16,340 bases of DNA from Pseudomonadota bacterium (GCA_023436825.1 JAEZHS010000478.1:1-16340); one strand, 5' to 3'. Shown: positions 1 to 7,753, counted from the first letter of the stretch. Numbers and translations are program-made. Notes: generated from the sequence alone by a model not told the origin.

Positions 1-8
1 CTCATGAG

Positions 9-26
9 GCGCGCGAGGACGCGCGC
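9..26. terminator. GC-only hairpin downstream of hrpB
   Basis: A 7-bp inverted repeat (GCGCGCG / CGCGCGC) with a 4-nt AGGA loop lies 13 nt past the minus-strand hrpB stop codon. No run of T follows it in the direction of hrpB transcription, so it is not a typical intrinsic terminator. It could be a 3'-end stabilising stem or chance in a GC-rich sequence. Confidence 0.25.
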
Positions 27-39
27 GGTCCGGAAGAAT

Positions 40-2496
40 CTAACGCGGCCTCGGTCTCACCCGCGCCGTCGGTTCGGCGATCAATGGATCGTCGGGCCAG
101 TAGTGGCGAGGATAGCGGCCCTTCAGCTCGGCCTTCACCGCCTTGTAGCCGTTGGCCCAGAAGCTCGCGAGGTCGCGCGTCACCTGCACCGGACGGCGTG
201 CCGGCGACAGCAGGTGGATGGTCAACGGCACCTTGCCGCCGCCGACGCGCGGCGTGTCCAGGAGCCCGAACATCTCCTGCAGGCGCACCGACAAGGTCGG
301 CTCCGCCGGATTGCCGTAGTCGATCGGCACGCGCGAGCCGCTCGGCACCTCGACATGGGTCGGCGCCAGCCGATCGAGCTCGCGCTGCTTGTCCCACGGC
401 ACCAGCGATTTCAGAGCGGCGGTGAGATCGATGCGCGCCAGGTGGCTGCGCCGCGACACGCCGTCCAAGAACGGCGCCAGCCAGGCATCGAGCGAGTCGA
501 GCAACGCCTCGTCCGACAGGTCGGGCCAGGCCTTGTCCTGCGTGCGCAGGAAGGCGATGCGCTCGCGCCACCTCCCGAGGTCATCCGACCACGGCAGTGC
601 GCCGAGGCCGAGCTGGCGGATGCCCTCGATCATCGCCGCCTTGAGCTTGTCGGCATCGGGGTTCGCCAGCGGCTTGTCCTCTAGCAGCAGCGCGCCGAGG
701 CGCCGCCGCCGGCGCGCCAGCACGACGCCCTCGCGTTCGCTCCATTGCAAGGCTTCCTCGTCGACGACCTGCCCGGCGAACAGCTCTTCGATCTCGTCGA
801 GACGGATGGGCGCGGCGAGGAAGATGCGCGAGTCCTGGGCCGAGCCGTCGAGATCGGCGACGACCAGGAACTCTTCGTTGGCCATCGGATCGCCGTCGGG
901 CAGCGCCGCACCGCGGCCGCCCGATAGAAGGTAGCGATTGGTTCCCGGACGCCGCCGGCCGATGCGATCGGGATACGCGAGCGCCAGCAATGCACCGGTC
1001 ATGGAAACGTCGGGTCTTTCGTCGGCGCCGCCGCGCGGCGTCAGGCGGCGTGCCTGCTCCTGGATCAGGCGCAAGGTGCCGTCGCGCTTGCCGCTGAGCG
1101 CGATGTCGAGGCGATGGCGCAGGTCGACGTCGCGCTGACCTGGCGGCAGGCGCAGGAAGTCGCGTTCGCCCAGGATCGCTGCGAGCAGGGCGGCGATCCT
1201 GCCTTGTCCCAGCTCGCGGCCCTTCAGCACCAGATGGGCAAGGCGCGGATGCTGGCCGAGCCGCGCCATCGCCCGGCCGTGCGGCGTGATTGCGCCCGCT
1301 TGATCGAGTGCGCCGAGATCGACGAGCAGGGCGCGCGCCGTTGCCAGCGATGCTGCGGGCGGCGGCGTCAGCCAGGGCAAGGTGGCGTCGTTGGCGCCCC
1401 ACAGCGCCAATTCGAGGGCCAGCGGCGCGAGATCGGCGTCGAGGATCTCCGGCGGCGTGAAGGGCAGCAGGCCGCGCTGCTGCTCCTCGGGCCACAGGCG
1501 ATAGCACACGCCGGGCTCCAGACGGCCGGCTCGGCCGCGGCGCTGGTCGGCGGAAGCCTGGCTCACGCGCACCGTCTCCAGCCGCGTCATGCCCGAGCGC
1601 GGCGAGAATCGCGGCACGCGCATCAGGCCGGAATCGATCACGAGGCGCACGCCCTCGATGGTGAGGCTGGTCTCGGCGATCGCGGTCGCCAGCACGACCT
1701 TGCGGCGGCCGGCGGGCGAGGGAGCGATGGCGCGATCCTGGTCGGCCGGCGAGAGATCGCCGTAGAGCGGCGCCACGTCGATGTTGCCGCCGAGGTCCAG
1801 GCGCTCCTCGACCCGGCGGATCTCGCCGACGCCCGGAAGGAAGACCAGGGCGCTGCCGCTTTCCTCGGCGAGGGCGCGGCGCACCGTCGAGGCGACACTG
1901 TCCTCGATGCGGCCGGCGGCCTCGCGGTCGAGATAGCGCGTGTCGACCGGGAACATGCGGCCAGCGGATTCGATTACCGGCGCACCGCCCAGCCGGTCGG
2001 ACACCGGGCCGGGATCGAGGGTCGCCGACATGGCGATCACGCGCAGGTCGTCGCGCAAGGCCGCCTGCGCCTCGCGCACCAGCGCGAAGGAGAGATCGGT
2101 CTCGAGGCCGCGCTCGTGCAATTCGTCGAAGATCACGCAGCCGATGCCGTCGAGCGACGGATCGTCCTGCAGCATCCTGAGGAACAGACCGTCGGTCACG
2201 ACCTCGATGCGCGTGCGCAGTCCCACCTTGGTGTCGAGACGCACGCGGTAGCCCACGGTCTCGCCGACCGGCTCACCCCGGGGCGCCGCCTTGCGCCGCG
2301 GGGCGGCCCGCGCCGCCAGGCGCCGCGGCTCCTGCATGACGATCTTGCCGCCACCGAGCCATGGCGCATCGAGCAACGCCAGCGGCACGCGCGTCGTCTT
2401 GCCGGCGCCTGGTGGCGCGACGAGAACGGCAGCGGTGCGGGCCATCAGCGCCTCTTTCAGCGCCGGCAGCGCTTCGTCGACCGGAAGGGATGCCAT
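40..2496 (-). CDS. hrpB: ATP-dependent helicase HrpB
   Basis: This 818-residue protein is a superfamily 2 DEAH/RHA-type helicase, and its length is normal for HrpB. Visible motifs in order are Walker A APPGAGKTT (about residues 27-35), motif Ia QEPRRLAARA (55-64), motif II DELH (124-127), motif III SATLD, and motif VI QRRGRAGR. The C-terminal HrpB-specific region ends in LLSPARRPVQVTRDLASFW and GRYPRHYWPDDP, which are highly characteristic. The family is thought to act in RNA metabolism; its exact role in most bacteria is unsettled. The ATG lies 1 nt after the stop of the upstream citrate synthase-like gene, which suggests co-transcription and translational coupling. Just after motif Ia the segment APRRKAAPRG has two prolines and a lysine where homologues are usually Ala/Glu/Met-rich. 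The frame is intact there, so I treat this as divergence rather than an error. Identity is confident. Confidence 0.95.
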   Translation of the reverse strand: MASLPVDEALPALKEALMARTAAVLVAPPGAGKTTRVPLALLDAPWLGGGKIVMQEPRRLAARAAPRRKAAPRGEPVGETVGYRVRLDTKVGLRTRIEVVTDGLFLRMLQDDPSLDGIGCVIFDELHERGLETDLSFALVREAQAALRDDLRVIAMSATLDPGPVSDRLGGAPVIESAGRMFPVDTRYLDREAAGRIEDSVASTVRRALAEESGSALVFLPGVGEIRRVEERLDLGGNIDVAPLYGDLSPADQDRAIAPSPAGRRKVVLATAIAETSLTIEGVRLVIDSGLMRVPRFSPRSGMTRLETVRVSQASADQRRGRAGRLEPGVCYRLWPEEQQRGLLPFTPPEILDADLAPLALELALWGANDATLPWLTPPPAASLATARALLVDLGALDQAGAITPHGRAMARLGQHPRLAHLVLKGRELGQGRIAALLAAILGERDFLRLPPGQRDVDLRHRLDIALSGKRDGTLRLIQEQARRLTPRGGADERPDVSMTGALLALAYPDRIGRRRPGTNRYLLSGGRGAALPDGDPMANEEFLVVADLDGSAQDSRIFLAAPIRLDEIEELFAGQVVDEEALQWSEREGVVLARRRRRLGALLLEDKPLANPDADKLKAAMIEGIRQLGLGALPWSDDLGRWRERIAFLRTQDKAWPDLSDEALLDSLDAWLAPFLDGVSRRSHLARIDLTAALKSLVPWDKQRELDRLAPTHVEVPSGSRVPIDYGNPAEPTLSVRLQEMFGLLDTPRVGGGKVPLTIHLLSPARRPVQVTRDLASFWANGYKAVKAELKGRYPRHYWPDDPLIAEPTARVRPRPR

Positions 2497-2497
2497 T

Positions 2498-3814
2498 TCA
2501 GTTCACGAGGTAGCGCGCGCGTGGTCGCAGCATTACGCCGGCCAGCCTTTGCTCCATCACGTGCGCGATCCATCCCGCGCAGCGTGCGATGGTCAGGATG
2601 GCGCCGGCAGACCGATAGGGAAGCTGCAGTGCATGACAGAGCACCACGAGGCCGGTTTCGACACTGGGCCTTATCTTGAATGCCTCGGCAGCCTCCTCGA
2701 GAAAGGTAACGATGTCGATCGTACGGTCGGGATTGATGCTTTGATTGCGGGCCACGCCCAGCAGGTACTCGGCCCGGGGATCGCCGTTCGGGTAGAGCGG
2801 ATGGTTGAAGCCCGGTATCGCGCTTCCCGACTTCGCCATTTCAGCCAGCCGATCTCGACGGGTGCTCCTGGCGCGAGCCATCGTCAGCAGATCCTCCACC
2901 TTGTCGCAGGCGCGGCGGATGCGCGATCCGCTATGGGCGCTCAAGGCCGACAGGATGCAGAAGTAGAGGTTGGCGCCGCTCGAGGCGGCGAGGCGCGCCG
3001 CGACCGTCTGCGGCGTGAGCTCGTGGTCGGCCAGCAACACCAGGGCGGCGTTCACCGCTGCCGTCGTCTCCGCGGATGCGCGCGCGCCGGTGCCGGCCAC
3101 GATACGTGCAGCGACCGCGAGCCCGCCGCCGGATGCGGACGCGTCCAGGGCGATGCTTTTGCGGGAGCGGGCCAGGAAGCCCATGCAGGCCGGCAGGCCC
3201 ATCAGCAGAGCGCGAGCGGCAATGACCGTGTTGCCGTCGCGCAGGTCGTCACCGCCCGACGGCCGCGCGACGAGCGACATGACGAACAGCGAGAACAGCT
3301 TGACGATGTCGGGCTGCGAGGCGTCGACCTCGGCCGACGCGACGAGCTTGTCCATCGCGACCGCCGCGGCGGTGCCGGGCCATGCGCCCTGTTCCTCCAT
3401 CCATGCGCCCGACCACAGCAGCTCGGCGACACTCTCGAAGCTCTGGCTGTGTCGTGCGAAGTCGAGCGCGGCGCGACCGCGGTAGGCCGGACCGGCCGGC
3501 GTTATCGTCGTGATCGACGTCTGCACGATGGGTTCCGACCATCGCGGCGCACCGCCCTTGTAGAGTCCGCCTTCGGCCTTCGCGTGGCCCCGTGCGCGCA
3601 GCCGTTCGACGTCCTCGCGCGAGTAGAGGAAGCCATGTCGCTTGTCCTGGCCGATCGAATGGATCCAGCCGCGACTGACGTAGGCATAGAGCGTCTGCGG
3701 CTTGATGCGCAGAAGGTGTGCCGCTTCCTTCGCCGAGAGAAAGCTCTTGGCGTCGTGTGCACGCGCCGCCGCCGCGGCCTTGGAAGGCTTTCTGGTCATG
3801 CCGAAAGAAGCCAT
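2498..3814 (-). CDS. HTH-domain citrate synthase-like protein, catalytic residues altered
   Basis: This 438-residue protein joins an N-terminal MerR/excisionase-like helix-turn-helix (about residues 25-76, with LLRIKPQTLYAYVSRGWI) to a citrate synthase fold (about 90-435). Fold landmarks present are LADHELTPQTVAARLAAS (261-278), GFNHPLYPNGDPRA (335-348) with the second catalytic His at 338 and substrate Arg at 347, AGWIAHVMEQ (413-422) and RPRARY (430-435). The first catalytic His normally sits in a GPxHGGA motif. Here the aligned stretch is GSRIRRA (296-302), so HGG has become IRR at 299-301. The catalytic Asp of the usual NVDF motif is Glu386 (SVET). Two of three catalytic residues are therefore changed, which makes condensing activity doubtful. 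An in-frame TGA 18 nt upstream fixes the start at or after 3814. No Shine-Dalgarno is visible. With a DNA-binding domain and a divergent operon next door, a ligand-sensing regulator is a reasonable inference, but not shown. Confidence 0.85.
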   Translation of the reverse strand: MASFGMTRKPSKAAAAARAHDAKSFLSAKEAAHLLRIKPQTLYAYVSRGWIHSIGQDKRHGFLYSREDVERLRARGHAKAEGGLYKGGAPRWSEPIVQTSITTITPAGPAYRGRAALDFARHSQSFESVAELLWSGAWMEEQGAWPGTAAAVAMDKLVASAEVDASQPDIVKLFSLFVMSLVARPSGGDDLRDGNTVIAARALLMGLPACMGFLARSRKSIALDASASGGGLAVAARIVAGTGARASAETTAAVNAALVLLADHELTPQTVAARLAASSGANLYFCILSALSAHSGSRIRRACDKVEDLLTMARARSTRRDRLAEMAKSGSAIPGFNHPLYPNGDPRAEYLLGVARNQSINPDRTIDIVTFLEEAAEAFKIRPSVETGLVVLCHALQLPYRSAGAILTIARCAGWIAHVMEQRLAGVMLRPRARYLVN

Positions 3815-3841
3815 ATATTGACTGAATAATCAATGTTGATC
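3815..3841. promoter_or_regulatory. A+T-rich overlapping inverted repeats in divergent control region
   Basis: This is one of the most A+T-rich stretches in the window and abuts the minus-strand start codon at 3814. It holds ATTGA (3817-3821) inverted to TCAAT (3830-3834), and ATCAA (3829-3833) inverted to TTGAT (3836-3840) with a 2-nt centre. Overlapping half-sites of this kind suit a dimeric regulator controlling both divergent units. No convincing sigma-70 -35/-10 pair was found in either direction, so the promoter boundaries are unknown. Confidence 0.4.
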
Positions 3842-3885
3842 GACAAGGCTTGCACCCCTAGCCTCGACGCGGTGCACGTCGGACG

Positions 3886-3910
3886 GTGCGGCCGATCGTG
3901 CGGCCGGCAC
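3886..3910 (+). promoter_or_regulatory. Leader hairpin / 9-bp direct repeat before amidohydrolase gene
   Basis: GTGCGGCCG occurs at 3886-3894 and again at 3898-3906. Read as RNA the segment can fold: GTGC (3886-3889) pairs with GCAC (3907-3910), and GGCCG (3890-3894) pairs with CGGCC (3901-3905), with one bulged G and a 6-nt loop. It ends 4 nt before the GGGAGG ribosome binding site at 3914-3919, so it could affect translation of the operon's first gene or be a protein-binding site. No known riboswitch class is recognised. Confidence 0.3.
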
Positions 3911-3930
3911 AACGGGAGGGCAGCCTAGCC

Positions 3931-5055
3931 ATGTCGATCATCGACGCCGATTCACACGTCATCGAATCCCAGGAAACCTGGCAGTACCTCGATCCGAAGT
4001 TCGCGAAGCGGCGGCCGGTGCCGGTCGCAGTGCCGGCGGACACCTCGTTCCTCGACTGGAACACATTCTGGATCATCGATCGCCAGGTCCGCCATTTCGG
4101 CGCCACGCCGATCGAAGGCAACGTGATGGCCGGCCGGAAGAGCTACTCGCCCGACGTCCAGCAGATCACCGACGTCAAGGCACGGCTGGCGGCGATGGAC
4201 AGAATGGGAGTGGCCAAGCAGCTCGTGCATCCCTCGTTCACCTTGTCGACGCTCACCGAGGATCCGGAGCTCGAGGCTGCCCTGTTCCAGAGCTACAACA
4301 CCTTCATGTCGAAGGCGTGCGCGGGATCGGGCGGCCGCATCTTCTTCAATGCCGTGGTCCCGTATCGCCGACCGGAGCAGGCGGTGGCCGAGCTCCGTCG
4401 CCTCGACAGCATGCCGGGCATGGCGAGCGTGCTGGTGCGTGGGCTCGAGTGGGACAAGCCGATCGACGATCCCAGCCACTACCCCGTCTTCGCCGAGGCC
4501 GAGCGACTTGGCCTGCCGATGGTCGTCCATCTCGGCCTCGGATCGCCCTCGATGTACCGCATGTTCGACGGCATGGCGCATCCGGTCGCCGAGAGGAAGA
4601 CCTTCTATCCGGCGCGCTCGCGGCGACTGCTGTCGACTCTGACGGTGCAGTACGCCTTCTACAATCTGATGGAAAGCACGCTCATCGACGACTTCCCCAA
4701 GCTCAAGTGGGTCTTCCTCGAGGGCGGCGGCTGCACCTGGATGGTCGGCGCGGTGCGCACCATCGAGCGCAGCGGCAAGCCCCATGTCCTCGACCACTTC
4801 GAGGCCGGCCGGGTGCTGGTGGGCTGCGAGCCCGACGACGACATCCCCTATGCCGCCCGAGTCCTGGGTGAGCACGCGCTGCTGGTATCGAGCGACATGC
4901 CGCATTTCGACGAAGCGGCGCACGACAGCATCGCCGAGGAGTACGAGGAGCGCGGCGACCTTTCGCCGGAACTGTTGAAGAAGATGTTCACGCAGAATGC
5001 CGAGCGCGTCTTCGACTTCGGTCGTGTCGTCGCCAGGACAGCCGTGCCGGCCTGA
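3931..5055 (+). CDS. Amidohydrolase family protein (amidohydrolase_2, ACMSD-like)
   Basis: This 374-residue TIM-barrel metal-dependent hydrolase or decarboxylase belongs to the amidohydrolase_2 group (COG2159). The N-terminal metal motif is DADSH (residues 5-9), the common variant of HxH in this group. A barrel histidine is at 200 (VVHLGLG), FLEGGGCTWM matches the usual FLEGG strand, and the catalytic Asp and its partner His lie in SSDMPHFDEA (D322, H325). I chose the ATG at 3931 because it follows GGGAGG (3914-3919) and begins directly with the first barrel strand; an earlier in-frame start at 3886 would overlap the leader hairpin. There is no signal peptide, so it is cytoplasmic. It is the first gene of the nine-gene run. 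Relatives include ring-product decarboxylases and amide or lactone hydrolases, so the reaction cannot be fixed from sequence. Confidence 0.9.
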   Translation: MSIIDADSHVIESQETWQYLDPKFAKRRPVPVAVPADTSFLDWNTFWIIDRQVRHFGATPIEGNVMAGRKSYSPDVQQITDVKARLAAMDRMGVAKQLVHPSFTLSTLTEDPELEAALFQSYNTFMSKACAGSGGRIFFNAVVPYRRPEQAVAELRRLDSMPGMASVLVRGLEWDKPIDDPSHYPVFAEAERLGLPMVVHLGLGSPSMYRMFDGMAHPVAERKTFYPARSRRLLSTLTVQYAFYNLMESTLIDDFPKLKWVFLEGGGCTWMVGAVRTIERSGKPHVLDHFEAGRVLVGCEPDDDIPYAARVLGEHALLVSSDMPHFDEAAHDSIAEEYEERGDLSPELLKKMFTQNAERVFDFGRVVARTAVPA

Positions 5056-5059
5056 AGCC

Positions 5060-6103
5060 ATGCGGATCTGGTACACGCGCTGTCCCCTGCCGACCGCGTC
5101 GAGCATCGCGATCGAGCGTGGCATGCTCGATGACGAATTCCGGGCCGACGGCATCGTCGTGCAGTCGCTCAACGCATCGAGCGACATGGCGGTGCGCGAG
5201 GCGCACTACAACCACGGCCAGACCAATCTGTTCCGGCAAGGCGGCAACATCCCCCCGATCTGGAGCCGGTCACGCGGCGCCGACACGGTGGTGGTCGCCA
5301 CCAACTGGATCGATGAGTACCAGGCGATCGTGGCGCTGCCGTCGTCGGGGATACAGGACGCCGCCGGCCTGCGCGGCAAGCGGCTCGGGATGCCGCGTCG
5401 CCTGAACGAGCAGATCGACTACTGGCGTGCCATGTGCCTGCGCGGATACCTCGCTGCGTTGGAGATTGCCGGCCTCGAGCCGAACGACGTTGAGTTCGTC
5501 GACCTCCCGATCGACGAAAAGCAGATCCCGACGGGCGGTGCATCGCAACGCGGCACCTTGTGGCGCGGCGCCAACCGCGCCCGCAGGCAAAGCCGCGAGG
5601 CGCTCGCCCTGATCCGCGGCGAGATCGATGCGATCTATACCGCCGGTGCGCCGGGCGCCCAGCTTTCGTCGTTCATGGGGGCCTACACGGTCGTCGATCT
5701 CGGCGCGCATGCAGACTCGGGCTCGCGCGTCAACAACCAGGTTCCCACCGTCCTGACCGTCGACGGCGAGCTCGCCCGCTCCGCACCCGAGACGGTCGCG
5801 CGCTATCTCGCGACGCTCATGCAGGCGGCGCGCTGGGCGCACGAGCACGAGGCGGAGACGCTCGGCATCGTGGGCGGCGACGTCGGCGCAACGCCGGAAT
5901 GGGTGACGGCCGCCTACGGCGCCGAGGTACACGATCGACTTGCCCTGGAGCTCGACGAGCGCTCGATCGCGGCGGTCGCGGCACAGAAGGCATTCCTGCT
6001 CGGGAACGGCTTCATCGATAAGGATTTCGACGTCGGCGCATGGATCGATCCGCGCCCGCTCGAGCTGGCACGAGAAATGGACCATGAACGTAGGCTTGGC
6101 TGA
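5060..6103 (+). CDS. DszB-like (sulfinate desulfinase-like) protein of the SsuA/NMT1 fold
   Basis: This 347-residue protein would usually be labelled an ABC substrate-binding protein, but it starts directly with MRIWYTRCPLPTASS and has no signal peptide, so it should be cytoplasmic. It resembles 2'-hydroxybiphenyl-2-sulfinate desulfinase (DszB) as I recall that sequence. The catalytic Cys27 of the SNCPVPNA motif aligns with Cys8 (TRCPLPTA). His60 aligns with His49 (REAHYNHGQ). Arg70 and the following Gly pair align with Arg59, Gly61 and Gly62 (LFRQGGNIPP), with identical His-Arg spacing. The C-terminal stretch AFLLGNGFIDKDFDVGAWI also follows DszB. No DszA/DszC-type monooxygenase is in the window, so the substrate need not be dibenzothiophene-derived. 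It lies 4 nt after the amidohydrolase and overlaps the next gene by 20 nt. The alternative is a cytoplasmic binding-protein homologue with no enzymatic role. Confidence 0.8.
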   Translation: MRIWYTRCPLPTASSIAIERGMLDDEFRADGIVVQSLNASSDMAVREAHYNHGQTNLFRQGGNIPPIWSRSRGADTVVVATNWIDEYQAIVALPSSGIQDAAGLRGKRLGMPRRLNEQIDYWRAMCLRGYLAALEIAGLEPNDVEFVDLPIDEKQIPTGGASQRGTLWRGANRARRQSREALALIRGEIDAIYTAGAPGAQLSSFMGAYTVVDLGAHADSGSRVNNQVPTVLTVDGELARSAPETVARYLATLMQAARWAHEHEAETLGIVGGDVGATPEWVTAAYGAEVHDRLALELDERSIAAVAAQKAFLLGNGFIDKDFDVGAWIDPRPLELAREMDHERRLG

Positions 6104-7727
6104 GCGTCCCGAGGCGGCGATGGCGCGGCGCGCCGCGGCGAGGCGCGGCATGGTCGCGACCGCCCATCCGCTCGCGAGCCGGGCCGGGCTCGACGTGCTT
6201 GCCCGAGGCGGCAATGCGATGGACGCCGCGATCGCGGCGGTGGCGGTACTCGGCGTGGCGCAGCCCATGATGAGCGGGCTGGGCGGCGACAGCTTCATCC
6301 TGATCCGGTCTGGACGTACCGGCGCGATACGTTCGGTCAATGCCAGCGGCCCCGCGCCCCGTGCCCAATCGCTCGACTGGGCCAGGAAGGCCGGGCTGGC
6401 CAGGCTGCCTGATCGTGGCATGCTGTCGGCATCCGTACCGGGGGCGGTGGCCGCGATGTGCGCAGCGCACCAGCAGTTCGGCAGCGGCCGGCATAGTCTC
6501 GCGGCGCTGCTGCAGCCGGCCATTGGTCATGCAGCCGACGGCGTGGCCCTGACGCGGTCGGTGGCGCGCTTCTTCGCGCTGAACGAAACTGTCCTCGCTG
6601 CGTCCGAATCGGCCCGCGCTGCGTACCTGAAGAACGGCAAGGCGCCGGCGGAGGGCGAAGTGCTGCGCCAGCCGGAGCTCGCGAACACATTGGAGGCCGT
6701 GGCCGCCGGCGGAGCCGACGCGTTCTATCGCGGCGAGTTCGCGCGCCGCCTGGTTGCGCACAGCGCCGGAACCGGCGGCCTGTTCTCGCTCGACGACCTT
6801 GGCGAGTACCAGTGCGAGACTGTCGAGCCGCTGTCGTTGGCGCTCGGACGTGGCAGGATCTACACCAATCCGCCGGTCGGGCAGGGCATCGTGCTGCTGG
6901 AGGCGCTCGGCATCCTCGAACGCTGCACACCGATGGATCGCGGCAGCGAGGTCATGCAGGCGCACCGGATGATCGAGGCGCTGAAGCTCGCCTTCCTCGA
7001 CCGCAATCGCCACGTCGGCGATCCGCGCTTCGTCGCCAGCCCGATCGACCGTCTGCTGAGCGATTCCCATCTGCGCGCGCACGCCGGGCGGATCGACGAT
7101 CGGCGTGCCATGACGTCGCCCGAGGAGAGCTGGTCCTCCTTCGGCGAAGGCGACACCACGTGCCTGGCGACGGCGGACGAGGCCGGCAACGTCGTCGCCT
7201 ACATTTCCAGCCTGTCGACGCCGTTCGGCGCGGCCGAGGTGATCGACGGGACGGGCGTGCTGATGAACAACCGGGCCGGCCGGGGCTTCACGCTCGATCC
7301 GGCGGCGCCGAACTGCCTCGCCGGCGGCAAGCGCACCATGTCGACCTTGCACGTCTACATGGTCTGCGACGACGACGGCCTGAAACTTGCTGGCGGAACA
7401 TCCGGCGGCGACGGGCAACCGCAGTGGAATTTGCAGATACTGGACGCTGTGCTGAATGACGGGCGTGACATCCAGGAGGCGATCGACCGGCCGCGCTGGG
7501 AACTGACGCCGGGAACCGATCCGGTCAATCTCGGCCAGCCCTTCGAAATCCGCATGGATGGTCGCTTCGCATCGTCGCTGGCGGGTTTGGGCGAACTGGG
7601 CCATCGCATCAGCGACAAGCCGCTGGGCATGCTCGGCGCCGCCCAGGCGATTGCCGTGAGCGGGGACGGGGTGTTGATCGGGGCCGCCGATCCACGCGCC
7701 GACGGATGTGCTTTGGCACTCGACTGA
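6084..7727 (+). CDS. Gamma-glutamyltransferase family Ntn hydrolase, atypical substrate pocket
   Basis: This 547-residue protein has the complete gamma-glutamyltransferase fold and should self-cleave into large and small subunits before the nucleophile Thr358 (GEGDTTCLATADEAGN, which matches the TTHYSV type start of the small subunit). Other family landmarks are GGNAMDAAIAA (42-52), SGLGGDSF (64-71), SASVPGAV (115-122), PPVGQGIVLLEAL (263-275) and NNRAGRGFTLDP (395-406). The usual GREMAP-type Arg that binds the glutamyl carboxylate is absent (VNASGPAP, 85-92), NNQMDDF is NNRAGRGF, and the SS pair near 420 is ST. This favours an amidase or acylase acting on a non-glutamyl substrate, as in the oxamate amidohydrolase (HpxW)/YwrD branch. 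There is no signal peptide, so it is cytoplasmic, unlike periplasmic GGT. The start at 6084 overlaps the previous gene; ATG 6120 is the alternative. Confidence 0.88.
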   Translation: MNVGLAERPEAAMARRAAARRGMVATAHPLASRAGLDVLARGGNAMDAAIAAVAVLGVAQPMMSGLGGDSFILIRSGRTGAIRSVNASGPAPRAQSLDWARKAGLARLPDRGMLSASVPGAVAAMCAAHQQFGSGRHSLAALLQPAIGHAADGVALTRSVARFFALNETVLAASESARAAYLKNGKAPAEGEVLRQPELANTLEAVAAGGADAFYRGEFARRLVAHSAGTGGLFSLDDLGEYQCETVEPLSLALGRGRIYTNPPVGQGIVLLEALGILERCTPMDRGSEVMQAHRMIEALKLAFLDRNRHVGDPRFVASPIDRLLSDSHLRAHAGRIDDRRAMTSPEESWSSFGEGDTTCLATADEAGNVVAYISSLSTPFGAAEVIDGTGVLMNNRAGRGFTLDPAAPNCLAGGKRTMSTLHVYMVCDDDGLKLAGGTSGGDGQPQWNLQILDAVLNDGRDIQEAIDRPRWELTPGTDPVNLGQPFEIRMDGRFASSLAGLGELGHRISDKPLGMLGAAQAIAVSGDGVLIGAADPRADGCALALD

Positions 7728-7753
7728 GTGGGTGGACAAGAAGCGAGGATTTC

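Noticed and set aside
2261..2340. A possible compensated frameshift in hrpB just after motif Ia (APRRKAAPRG)
   Set aside because: The frame is open and both flanks align in the same frame. The changes can be explained by substitutions, and neither alternative frame restores a better match.
1114..2679. A 521-residue plus-strand open frame opposite hrpB
   Set aside because: It is antisense to a gene with unmistakable helicase motifs, its composition is Arg/Ala/Gly/His-rich low-quality sequence, and it has no recognisable motif. It is a GC-rich shadow frame.
2291..3829. A 512-residue plus-strand open frame opposite the citrate synthase-like gene
   Set aside because: It is antisense to clear citrate synthase fold motifs and has no domain of its own. 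It is a shadow frame.
3818..3864. A sigma-70 promoter for the plus-strand operon using TTGACT or TTGATC as -35
   Set aside because: At 16-18 nt spacing only poor -10 candidates appear (CGACAA, TAGCCT), so no promoter is called.
5060..6103. Reading this gene as a second periplasmic receptor of the ABC importer
   Set aside because: It lacks any signal peptide and begins at the first core strand, while the gene at 7754 has a clear export signal. The DszB-type Cys/His/Arg set is a better explanation.
6012..7739. A 575-residue minus-strand open frame opposite the GGT-like gene
   Set aside because: The opposite strand has continuous GGT family motifs; this frame has none. It is a shadow frame.
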